The position numbers and the translations under genes are program-made. Below, piece by piece: positions 6,019 through 12,974 of a stretch of 14,516 bases of DNA. The notes below the pieces were generated by a model that saw only the letters and a program-made list of their open reading frames with translations, was not told where the DNA came from and did not search any database. Numbering within the stretch: position 1 is the stretch's first letter; the number at the start of each line of letters is the position of its first letter. This stretch comes from Patescibacteria group bacterium. GTDB lineage: Bacteria; Patescibacteriota; Microgenomatia; UBA8517. The stretch is from contig JANWVB010000029.1 in the NCBI GenBank assembly GCA_025057695.1, positions 1-14,516 on the forward strand, written 5' to 3'.

Positions 6019-8388
6019 AATAGAGTAAATATACTCTATTAATATATCTTTCATGTTCGTAAGACTTTTCCCATTGCATTTTTCAATGGTGTCATTTGAG
6101 CTATGAAGATATTTGTAATCCATATCTATTACTAAAAATGTTGGTATTTTGATTTCTATTAATGCAGTGTGATCATCTATAACAGCATATTTTTCAGTTT
6201 GAATAAACGAACTAGGCATTTTTGCTTTCCCTATTTGCCAGAATTTTTTCATTTGGGCGTTTGCATTTTTTGCGGAATTGATTTCATAAAAATACTTTGG
6301 GTTTTTGCCACATACCACATCTATAATTATTGCATGGTCAGGATGTTTTTGGGGATAAATTGTGTTTATGTTAGCCGCAAAGTGTTTTGATCCTTTAGGC
6401 ATCCAACTATTTTCCCATGGTGGTATGTCAGGATCTCCTTCCTCCGCGTCAAAAAATACTATGTCTACTCCAATTGGCAGTTTGTTTTCTTTGTTTTTTA
6501 ATTCTTCAACAATTGCCAGTAAGACCGCTGTCCCACTTGCTCCATTATTTGCTCCAATCATTGGTTTGCCTGTATCTTTTGATATTTTAAGCGTGTCAAA
6601 GTGACTGCCTATTAAAATTCTCCTTTCGTTTTGAGGATTTATTTGAGCAATGATATTTTTCCCTTTGTAATCTTGATTTTTGCCGGTAAAAACAAAATCT
6701 TGTTCAATAATTTTTACTTCTTTTTCACGAAGATTATTTATCAAGTATTGGTGTATTTTTGATTGTCCTTCAGAACCTACGTATCTTGGTCCAAACGCGA
6801 CTTGATCACTAATTTGCTTTAATAAAATTGATTCTTGATTTTTTTGATTAAATTTAAATTGTTTCATTGTTTTTTCGTACATCTTAACGCTTAAATATTC
6901 TATTGGAGCATGATTGTCTGTAAATATTTGATAGTTTGACAATTCAAGCTTTGCAATTGGAATGTGTTTTTCTTCAAGATTATTTACAAATCGCATTGGC
7001 GCTTTTATGTCTATTTCTTTTGGCGAGTTAATGCCAATTACTATAAGATTTTGCACTGTTTTTATGTTCTTGCCTTCAACAAAAAAAAGATGCGAGTTTT
7101 CAAATTCACTTGCAAAGGTTTTTAATACCCCTTTTGGAAGTTTGTCTCCTTCACTTTCGTCAATTGAAGCAATTATGTTCATTATCACAATCCCATTGTT
7201 GTTTAATTTTCTTTTGATTTCATGAAAAAATTCTTTGGTGGTGAAATGCGCTGGGATAGAATAAAAAGTCTGATAAACATCTATAAAAATGTAATCGTAT
7301 TTGTTTTCTGAATTTTTTACAAACACTCGACCGTCTTTTATGTGACTTTTTATTTTAGGATCAGGTTTGAAATCAAAGTATTTTATCGCGATATCTTCTA
7401 ATATTGGTTCTATGTCTACAGTGTCTATGTATTCTATATTTGGGTATTCTACTAGAAGTGCTTTTGGTATTGAATATGCTCCTGATCCTATTACCAAAGC
7501 ATTTTTAGGTGTTAGTCCTATGATTTTATTTATATCGTAAAATTTTGTGTACTCAAAAAGCAATTCTTTTGTGTCTAAATAAATTCCGCTTGACCATGAT
7601 CTATCTTGAATCATGTATCTTACTGGTCTTTTTTCATGATTGATTGAGTCTATGATTTTTATTTTTTCATAGATGCCATCTTTGGAGTAAACAAAATTTT
7701 CTTTCTGGAGGGTTGAGTATGCAAGAAGAGTGCTAAAGAAAAATATCCCAAAAACTATGTTTTTGGTTTTAATTGTGTTTTTTTTTACTCGTAGGTTGCC
7801 AATTGTTCCAATTAAAATTAGCACCAGAGAAACTCCTACAAATATATTCGAAACACCAAAAAATGGTATCAGAAAATATCCGGCCAGAAGACTTCCGGAT
7901 ATGCTTCCCAAAGTAGAAACAAAAAATACTTTTCCAGAGGTTGTCCCTACGCCGGTGTGTTTCTTTTTGTGATTTTCCAAAGTAACGCCAAATGGAGACA
8001 AAAGTCCCAGCAGAAACGCTGGAATTGAAAAAAGAATTATAGAGGAAATCAATGGTCCTGTTGTGATCGAGAAGTTATTGGCTATTTTATCCAGTATGAA
8101 AAACGAAACTAGAAAAAGCGAGCCTGTTGCCAGCCCTGATACTGTTATTATTTTATAAAACAATGATTCATCTTTCGTTTTGTCAGCTATTTTGCCTCCG
8201 TAATAATAACCAATAGAAAGCGCCGCCAGAATGACGCTTAATATGCTCGAGTATGAATATATAGTGTTCCCAAAGTATGGGGATAATAATCTGACAGCTA
8301 CAACTTCTATGATTAATACGCATGCTCCAGTTATAAATAGCGTTATTAATATAGAAGAATTGTAAACCCAGTTTATAAATTTTTGCAT
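6016..8388 (-). CDS. Membrane spermidine-synthase-like domain fused to an M28 / glutaminyl-cyclotransferase-like peptidase domain
   Basis: A 790-residue protein made of three parts. Residues about 10-228 contain seven hydrophobic spans (near 12-34, 47-66, 77-99, 109-136, 152-178, 181-198, 210-227), as in membrane-fused spermidine synthase homologues. Residues about 235-505 form a Rossmann methyltransferase-like fold: ALVIGSGAYSIPKALL (297-312), DTVDIEPILED (322-332) and YDYIFIDVYQ (364-373). Residues about 515-790 match M28 zinc peptidases and bacterial glutaminyl cyclotransferases: SHFD with H596 and D598, GANNGASG (612-619), FFDAEE with E649/E650, GSKHFA (666-671), D690 and H762 in LHSSNDT. 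The family's GAxD Asp is N615 here, so zinc binding may be altered. Polyamine synthesis is not assured. The start is ATG, with a -10 box ten bases upstream. Confidence 0.88.
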   Translation of the reverse strand: MQKFINWVYNSSILITLFITGACVLIIEVVAVRLLSPYFGNTIYSYSSILSVILAALSIGYYYGGKIADKTKDESLFYKIITVSGLATGSLFLVSFFILDKIANNFSITTGPLISSIILFSIPAFLLGLLSPFGVTLENHKKKHTGVGTTSGKVFFVSTLGSISGSLLAGYFLIPFFGVSNIFVGVSLVLILIGTIGNLRVKKNTIKTKNIVFGIFFFSTLLAYSTLQKENFVYSKDGIYEKIKIIDSINHEKRPVRYMIQDRSWSSGIYLDTKELLFEYTKFYDINKIIGLTPKNALVIGSGAYSIPKALLVEYPNIEYIDTVDIEPILEDIAIKYFDFKPDPKIKSHIKDGRVFVKNSENKYDYIFIDVYQTFYSIPAHFTTKEFFHEIKRKLNNNGIVIMNIIASIDESEGDKLPKGVLKTFASEFENSHLFFVEGKNIKTVQNLIVIGINSPKEIDIKAPMRFVNNLEEKHIPIAKLELSNYQIFTDNHAPIEYLSVKMYEKTMKQFKFNQKNQESILLKQISDQVAFGPRYVGSEGQSKIHQYLINNLREKEVKIIEQDFVFTGKNQDYKGKNIIAQINPQNERRILIGSHFDTLKISKDTGKPMIGANNGASGTAVLLAIVEELKNKENKLPIGVDIVFFDAEEGDPDIPPWENSWMPKGSKHFAANINTIYPQKHPDHAIIIDVVCGKNPKYFYEINSAKNANAQMKKFWQIGKAKMPSSFIQTEKYAVIDDHTALIEIKIPTFLVIDMDYKYLHSSNDTIEKCNGKSLTNMKDILIEYIYSI
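6019..6040. repeat. Perfect 9-bp inverted repeat with 4-base loop
   Basis: AATAGAGTA (6019-6027), loop AATA, TACTCTATT (6032-6040). It overlaps the last codons of the 790-residue gene and sits immediately upstream of the extended -10 of tRNA-Val. It could be a 3' hairpin of the large gene's mRNA or an operator-like site in the tRNA promoter. No T-run follows on either strand. Confidence 0.5.
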
Positions 8389-8398
8389 GTTTGATATG

Positions 8399-8428
8399 AT
8401 TATATTTAAATTGTTCTGAAATTGCTAA
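8399..8428 (-). promoter_or_regulatory. Promoter of the 790-residue fusion gene
   Basis: The minus strand has TATAAT (8399-8404) ten bases before the ATG at 8388, and a -35 candidate TTAGCA (8423-8428) 18 bases further upstream. The predicted transcript starts about 3 bases before the ATG, so it is effectively leaderless. Confidence 0.5.
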
Positions 8429-8513
8429 AGGTCTTTAGGCTGGTTATTTTTCATTTTAGCAAGATCTTTATGATTGTGATTAGAAAATTTGGTTTATAGT
8501 CAGATTTATCTAG

Positions 8514-8519
8514 TGTAAT
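8514..8519 (+). promoter_or_regulatory. Weak -10 candidate for tRNA-Ala
   Basis: TGTAAT lies ten bases ahead of the tRNA 5' end, the right distance for a tRNA promoter. The nearest -35-like element (TTGGTT, 8489-8494) is 19 bases away, which is longer than ideal. Confidence 0.3.
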
Positions 8520-8528
8520 TTTCTTATT

Positions 8529-8599
8529 GGGCTTGTCGTTCAATGGTAGGACACGTGGCTGGCAGTCACGGAACAGGAGTTCGATTCTCCTCAAGTCCA
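8529..8599 (+). tRNA. tRNA-Ala (anticodon GGC)
   Basis: A 71-base cloverleaf on the plus strand. The acceptor GGGCTTG pairs with CAAGTCC, the D-stem is GTTC/GGAC, and the anticodon stem CGTGG/TCACG encloses loop CTGGCAG. The T-stem AGGAG/CTCCT has loop TTCGATT, and the discriminator base is A. The third acceptor pair is G3-U70, the universal identity element read by alanyl-tRNA synthetase, which confirms the Ala assignment made from anticodon GGC (GCC codons). CCA is not encoded. Confidence 0.95.
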
Positions 8600-8604
8600 C
8601 AGAC

Positions 8605-8632
8605 TTGCAAATTCTAAGAATTTGTGTATAGC
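8605..8632 (+). promoter_or_regulatory. Candidate promoter of the 454-residue gene, with a dyad in the spacer
   Basis: TTGCAA (8605-8610) and TATAGC (8627-8632) are 16 bases apart, giving a leader of about 20 bases without a Shine-Dalgarno sequence. A perfect inverted repeat, CAAATTC (8608-8614) / GAATTTG (8618-8624) with a 3-base loop, overlaps the -35 and spacer. It could be an operator or the 3' hairpin of the tRNA-Ala transcript. Confidence 0.35.
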
Positions 8633-8658
8633 ATTTTTATATCTCTCCCAATTATATA

Positions 8659-10023
8659 ATGAATCGCGAGAGAGTTATAACTCCAGAACAAGCTCACCAA
8701 ATTCCTATTTCTTTTGGTTTGTGTACTGAGGTTAAGAATGCCGCCCAAGTAAAAATTTTTGATGGATTAGAAAAAATTGTAAATCAAGGCATGTCGCGTT
8801 TTGTCCAAGATATTTTCCAAGTGCCTTCTGATGTTGTTGTGGTTTTTGCAGATGAAGATGAGGATACTTTTAGCAAAGTTCTTAAGGTTTACATAAATTT
8901 AGTTAAACCTCGCGGCCGAATCTTGTTAATTCGCACTGTTTCTTATTTGCCAGAGAAGGTTGATTTTAATTTTGCTAGAAGATTTTTGGTTAATGCTCCT
9001 GCGCATAATGGTATAATTGCCGAAGTTGATTGTAATCACAATATCAAAAGAGTTTTAAGGGCAAGCATGCAAGGAAATTACAAAGTTGTGCAAGGATCAG
9101 AAGAAGAAATTTATCAGGATCTTGCCCGTTGGGTGCGTATGCATTACGAGCCATATATGGTAACCAAAAGGCATGAACAAATTTTACCTGTTTGTTTATG
9201 GGATGAATGGAAAAGTTCAAAAGTTCATCGCGAGATGTCTGCCGCCGCGAGAGAATTATTGCAAAAAGAAATAATTGAAGATCAAGTTGACTTATCTTTA
9301 TATACCCAGTCAAGACGAGCTGAGTTTTTAATGCGCGCAATAAATAGAAGTGCATTAGGAGAAAGTATGAGGGCGGCTTGGCTTTCTGAACTTGGTATTT
9401 TAGCAGTAACAAGAAGTGGCGGGAAAAAAGGGAATATAAGCGAAGATCCCCAAAATGGAGATTTGATTCCAGTTTCCGCCGTTACTGAAGATGGATATGT
9501 TATTCAAAAATTTTGGGATAGAGATTTCGAATTTGCCGATCCTTCGGTTGAAACACATGAAATTGCCCGATTGGTGCAGGCAATGTGCCTTATAAAAGAA
9601 CGAATTGTAAGGAATTTTGAAGAGTGTGAAATTTATTTTAAAACTTACACTGATTTAATGTGTAATATGCCAATTATTCCTCCTCAGACATGTCTTCCTG
9701 ATATTTATTTTGATCATGTTCATTGGTATTTAGATACAAAAAATCCAAAAGAATTTGATAATGCAAACATAGTTGTAAGCGTGCCTCGGCTTTTTGATCC
9801 GCCAATTGACGCCGCTTGTGGGAGCAGATATGGAGCATTGATGTCTCTGTCTGCGCTATTCACTCCTGATTTTATGCATGCCATTAGAAGTTCTAGTGAT
9901 TTTAAAGATATAATTTTAGTTATTCATCTGCCCGGTCATGGGAGTATTTGGATACATGGGGATAGAGAACGCTTGACAAATGCGATGACTAGTTTAAGAT
10001 TATCTGAACCAGAAAGAGTTTAG
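8659..10023 (+). CDS. Uncharacterised 454-residue protein
   Basis: I do not recognise this protein. It starts at ATG (MNRERVITPEQAHQIPISFG), has no signal peptide or membrane span, and reads as a soluble mixed alpha/beta protein. Visible features are an apolar strand followed by acidic residues (DVVVVFADEDEDT, 58-70) and then VKPRGRILLIRTV (82-94). The latter vaguely recalls the late strand of Rossmann methyltransferases, but no SAM-binding glycine loop precedes it, so I do not claim that family. A third stretch, ARWVRMHYEPYM, lies around 156-167. The C-terminal part has NIVVSVPRLFDPP, GSRYGALMSLSALF (388-401) and a His-rich HLPGHGSIWIHGD (423-435). The 111-residue gene begins four bases after its stop, so the two are probably an operon. 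The gene opens the unknown stretch after tRNA-Ala. Confidence 0.85.
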   Translation: MNRERVITPEQAHQIPISFGLCTEVKNAAQVKIFDGLEKIVNQGMSRFVQDIFQVPSDVVVVFADEDEDTFSKVLKVYINLVKPRGRILLIRTVSYLPEKVDFNFARRFLVNAPAHNGIIAEVDCNHNIKRVLRASMQGNYKVVQGSEEEIYQDLARWVRMHYEPYMVTKRHEQILPVCLWDEWKSSKVHREMSAAARELLQKEIIEDQVDLSLYTQSRRAEFLMRAINRSALGESMRAAWLSELGILAVTRSGGKKGNISEDPQNGDLIPVSAVTEDGYVIQKFWDRDFEFADPSVETHEIARLVQAMCLIKERIVRNFEECEIYFKTYTDLMCNMPIIPPQTCLPDIYFDHVHWYLDTKNPKEFDNANIVVSVPRLFDPPIDAACGSRYGALMSLSALFTPDFMHAIRSSSDFKDIILVIHLPGHGSIWIHGDRERLTNAMTSLRLSEPERV

Positions 10024-10027
10024 TTTT

Positions 10028-10363
10028 ATGGTGGAGATTAGATATAAATTTAGTCCTGGCAATTTAGTGGATAGTCAGATAATTGGTCCTAGTGTTGTAC
10101 CTCAAGTTAAGCCCTATTGCCTGCCAGTCAGACTTGGAGATGATGATAATTCCCAGTTTGCAAGCAGATATTTTTGTTTTTATCGTTCTAATACAAATCG
10201 ATATTATGGAGCTCAATTTTATTACGAGCCACTTGATGAAAAAAACAAAGAAGGTGGCCAGGTGCCAAAAACAGTGGTAGTAGTTACTTGTTTTACATCT
10301 GTACGTCAATATAGCTCTGAAATACCACCTAATGAAGTGATACCAATTCCGGACGAAGAATAA
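10028..10363 (+). CDS. Uncharacterised 111-residue protein
   Basis: Function unknown. The ATG at 10028 follows the preceding stop by four bases, with a weak GAAAGAG upstream inside the previous gene, so translation is probably coupled. The protein is beta-rich and aromatic (ASRYFCFYRSNTNRYYGAQF, about 45-64), then PKTVVVVTCFTSVRQY, and ends in a Pro/Glu tail. No membrane segment, signal peptide or known motif is visible. The long overlapping frames on both strands show no better candidate. Confidence 0.65.
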   Translation: MVEIRYKFSPGNLVDSQIIGPSVVPQVKPYCLPVRLGDDDNSQFASRYFCFYRSNTNRYYGAQFYYEPLDEKNKEGGQVPKTVVVVTCFTSVRQYSSEIPPNEVIPIPDEE

Positions 10364-10437
10364 ATAATTTAATCTTAAGTTTTTCCTTTTTGATTTTACT
10401 ATTTTTTGTTAGCTTAAGAAAAATGATAGAGATTACA

Positions 10438-11220
10438 CTACTCAAAAATTAAATGTAGTAGGTCATAAGCTTCTTTCATTGCATTACGAGTTTGAGGATG
10501 ATGTTTCTTTTTTCCTGTTTTCTGCAAATTTCTCTCTGCCGCTGTGAGAAGAGGATCTCTAAATAATGTTTTGAAAAATTGCAGGTGTTGTTTGGGCAGG
10601 TGGAATTTTCCGTTTCTTAGATATAATCCTTGATTTATAGCTCGTATAGAGAAATACTTAATAAAATCTGAAAGTCTGTTATGACAGTGTTCACCTTCTA
10701 TATTTTCTCTAATAGAGAATTAAATTACTGGGGATCCGGTTGGGTAATGCATGCCAAAATTCTGCTTTTTTGAAAGATTTGCAATAGTTACATCTATTAA
10801 AACCAAAGGATAGTTTCCTTGTGTGATAATCACGTCTCCACCGTTGCCATCTCCTTGATGCACACAATCAAGTTGTGTTGGAGTTAATGTAACTTCTATG
10901 TTTGACAAGTTTTTCCCACTAATCATTTGCTTGAGCAGTTGGACCAAGAGAAATTCTAAGTAATATGCAAAGCCATCATTTGTAGAATTTTCATTTGAAA
11001 GCCATTTTTGCATTCTTCTTCTTCTATTTGCTTTATCAGATGGCGATGTGGTATATGTTAATACTCCTTGGTTGTCTACCAAGCTTGCAATTTTAATTTC
11101 ATTAGGATAAGAATCTTCAAAAGCGTTTAAGAATTTTGCAATTTCTGCCATGTTTGTTTCCAGTGTTTTTGGACATTTACCCTCCAAAGGGCACAAATGA
11201 CATGTTATCCTTTCTGGCAT
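10438..11220 (-). pseudogene. Uncharacterised gene interrupted by one in-frame TAA
   Basis: The frame opens at ATG 11220 and codes 166 residues to a TAA at 10720-10722. It then stays open in the same frame for another 93 codons (starting FSIRENIEGEHCHNRLSDFI) to a TAG at 10438-10440. The downstream part reads as normal protein, with amphipathic helices and a basic segment, so the original product was probably about 260 residues. The N-terminus has a Cys-rich start (C7, C10, C16; CHLCPLEGKC), which could bind zinc. Residues 125-148 (GDGNGGDVIITQ, then LVLIDVTIAN) recall the strand pattern of PD-(D/E)xK nucleases, but the expected Lys is Thr, so this is only a hint. Transcribed away from the plus-strand broken gene at 11427. 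A single C-to-T change (CAA to TAA) could explain the stop. Confidence 0.65.
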
Positions 11221-11228
11221 AAGAAATT

Positions 11229-11257
11229 TGTATAGAATATAAGATAAAGTATTCTAA
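11229..11257 (-). promoter_or_regulatory. Promoter of the interrupted minus-strand gene
   Basis: On the minus strand TTAGAA (11252-11257), a 17-base spacer, then TATACA (11229-11234), eight bases before the ATG at 11220. The predicted leader is one or two bases. The promoter looks intact although the gene is not. Confidence 0.45.
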
Positions 11258-11385
11258 TCCTGATTGGTTTAGAAGTTGTTTTTGGTGTAATTAGAAATTC
11301 TTTTTAGTTATGTTCTAAAAGTAACAAGTTTGTTGATGATTTGCAAATATGATTCGAATTTAAGTATCAGAATTTTTTATAAAGG

Positions 11386-11413
11386 TTGTTTTTTTGCATT
11401 TAAGTGTTAAAAT
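11386..11413 (+). promoter_or_regulatory. Promoter of the interrupted plus-strand gene
   Basis: TTGTTT (11386-11391), a 16-base spacer, then TAAAAT (11408-11413) preceded by an extended TG (11405-11406). The leader to the ATG at 11427 would be about 6 bases. The 206-base divergent spacer (11221-11426) holds this and the opposite promoter; I see nothing else in it. Confidence 0.45.
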
Positions 11414-11426
11414 TTAATCTTGATTT

Positions 11427-12107
11427 ATGAATCCACGAGAATCAGAAATTAATCGTGCAGACATATCAAAAGAAATCTGATCAGAAAACGAAGGTATTCT
11501 TGCTTTTTGTGATGAGATTAATAAAATTATCACTTTAAGAGATCAACAATTAATTTGTTATTAACAAGAAGGTGATTTTGCTTTAGAAGTATTGGCGGCT
11601 CAAAGAATGATTAGAATTTGGGAAGAAGTAAGTGGGGGTAGTGCAGAAATTGATTTATCCTTTATTCACTCTTTAATAAGATCAGCGAGATATTATTTAG
11701 ATACTTTACCTTCGACTTTTCCTTGGAATTTTAGTGCAAGTGAAGAAGTAGAAAATTTTTTTCCTTTTAGTAAAGCTAGTGATGGTTCTGAGCTTTTTGT
11801 GTTGCGTCAGATTAAGGCAAATGTGACCAGACAAGTTGTGCTTGCTCAATCTATGTGTGTTCAGATTGGAAAATATGTCAGCGTTGAAGTTTTTGGAATA
11901 AATATCAATTACGTTTCTGGGACCCAAAGGGAACCAATTGTTCATTTAAGGTCAATGTTTGGTACACAACAACTTCCACTTTTGAATTTAGAAGCGGTGG
12001 ATTCAGGAGTAAACAGAGTTGATTTAATTCTGTTAGGCAGTCGGGAAGGCGAATTTGCTATCCAAAGTCGAAAAGAATTCAAGCCAAATGTTTGGACTAG
12101 GCGATAA
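11427..12107 (+). pseudogene. Paralogue of the 241-residue gene, interrupted by in-frame TGA and TAA
   Basis: From ATG 11427 the frame runs 226 codons to TAA at 12105-12107 but contains TGA at 11478-11480 (codon 18) and TAA at 11562-11564 (codon 46). There is no frameshift. Downstream of the second stop a TTG at 11592 could in principle start a 171-residue product. The protein aligns with the next gene: MIRIWEEV...DLSFIHSL...PW against MIEVWRES...DLSFLHVL...PW, and later VLAQSMCVQIGKYVSVEVFG against VAAESIELGPLGNIRVDVFA. The alignment starts just at codon 52, so the truncated TTG form would lose the N-terminal third. Function unknown. Both stops could arise from single C-to-T changes (CGA, CAA). 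Either a young pseudogene or, less likely, a readthrough gene. Confidence 0.7.
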
Positions 12108-12161
12108 TTTTTTGCTTTTTAGTAATTGCTATGATTTTTATAAGAAAGAAATTGGCATATT

Positions 12162-12190
12162 TTGCATTTTTTTGAATGGATTGTTATAAT
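12162..12190 (+). promoter_or_regulatory. Strong promoter of the 241-residue gene
   Basis: TTGCAT (12162-12167), exactly 17 bases, then TATAAT (12185-12190) with an extended TG at 12182-12183. This is the best promoter in the window. The predicted start near 12197 leaves about 5 bases before the ATG at 12202, so the mRNA should be near-leaderless. Confidence 0.65.
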
Positions 12191-12201
12191 TCGCTTGTTG
12201 T

Positions 12202-12927
12202 ATGTCTGCAGAAATATCTGAATATCCTGAAAAAAATACTAGTTTTGTCAAATTGGAAATGGATAGAGTCGTAAGAAATGTTGTCAACTCCTCCGTATTA
12301 TTTGGAAAATTAGCATCTCTAGATCGGAGATTGGTTTGTCAGGTGACTGGAAGAGAAATATGTTTTGGGGATAGAGAAGAAATACTTTTTCTAAGAGATT
12401 ATCCTATTGAATATTTTGCTATGTTGAAGATGATAGAAGTTTGGAGGGAGTCTATTAATAATAATAAGCCAGGAACAGCGGATTTATCGTTTTTACATGT
12501 TTTGCATCGCACTGCAGATGAATATGTTAATAAATCTTGTCCTTGGATTCTCCGATTTGGTTTAAACAGGTGTAGCGAGAGTTTAGCCTCTCCTTTGGAT
12601 CCTTTGGGCAGGAGTAATATTAGGCGTATTGTGATTGTTGATTTTCTGGAAGGATCAGTTGCCGCTGAGTCAATTGAACTCGGACCTTTGGGCAATATTA
12701 GAGTAGATGTTTTTGCGAGAAACCTACGAAGGTTATTATCCAGATTTGAAGGTAATAAAATGAGTTTTGAGTCAAATCCCAAAATGCCAGATATTTTACG
12801 TGTCCGGGCAGATGGATTTCAATTGGCTTTGCGTTGTAGTTATACTGGAAAGGGAGTTATCGAAAGTCAAATAAATTACCTTGGCAGGGACTATTTATCT
12901 GGTTGTGGAATAAGATTCCAGGTTTAG
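12202..12927 (+). CDS. Uncharacterised 241-residue protein (intact member of a tandem pair)
   Basis: I do not recognise this family. The protein starts MSAEISEYPEKNTSFVKLEM and has an N-terminal region with Cys46 and Cys54. A helical block MLKMIEVWRE (74-83) and DLSFLHVLHRTADEYV (94-109) is followed by CPW (113-115). A beta-rich C-terminal half includes RRIVIVDFLEGSVAAESIEL (141-160) and NIRVDVFARNLRRLLSRF. No signal peptide, membrane span or catalytic motif is evident. It is a paralogue of the broken gene immediately upstream and has its own strong promoter, so it can be expressed independently. The retention of this copy while its neighbour decays suggests it is the functional one. Confidence 0.8.
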   Translation: MSAEISEYPEKNTSFVKLEMDRVVRNVVNSSVLFGKLASLDRRLVCQVTGREICFGDREEILFLRDYPIEYFAMLKMIEVWRESINNNKPGTADLSFLHVLHRTADEYVNKSCPWILRFGLNRCSESLASPLDPLGRSNIRRIVIVDFLEGSVAAESIELGPLGNIRVDVFARNLRRLLSRFEGNKMSFESNPKMPDILRVRADGFQLALRCSYTGKGVIESQINYLGRDYLSGCGIRFQV

Positions 12928-12958
12928 TTTTTAGGTGTAAGAGATTGTAGCTATCAAC

Positions 12959-12973
12959 TCAATTTTTAATTGA
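12959..12973. repeat. Short AT-only hairpin between convergent genes
   Basis: TCAATT (12959-12964) and AATTGA (12968-12973) flank a 3-base loop in the 47-base gap between the 241-residue gene and the M42 gene. It could help end either transcript, but the stem is short and AT-rich with one G-C pair at the end region. Confidence 0.25.
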
Positions 12974-12974
12974 T

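Noticed and set aside
8529..8640. Attachment-site repeat of the tRNA-Ala 3' end
   Set aside because: I looked for a second copy of the T-arm and acceptor sequence in the window and found none, and no integrase gene is present.
9044..9412. 122-codon minus-strand ORF inside the 454-aa gene
   Set aside because: Antisense shadow with no start context or recognisable motif; the sense frame is far longer.
10364..10437. Terminator around the two CTTAAG sites
   Set aside because: TCTTAAG and CTTAAGA could pair, but they are more than 40 bases apart with no GC-rich stem, so it is likely chance in AT-rich DNA.
11478..11480. Selenocysteine codon at the in-frame TGA
   Set aside because: The intact paralogue shows no Cys or redox motif in the matching region, no SECIS-like hairpin was noticed, and a second stop of another type follows.
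11427..11564. Alternative genetic code (TGA as Gly or TAA as a sense codon) to explain the interrupted frame
   Set aside because: rplT and the 790-aa gene end at TGA at sensible positions, the broken gene itself and the 111-aa gene end at TAA, and no in-frame stop occurs in any conserved housekeeping gene of the window.
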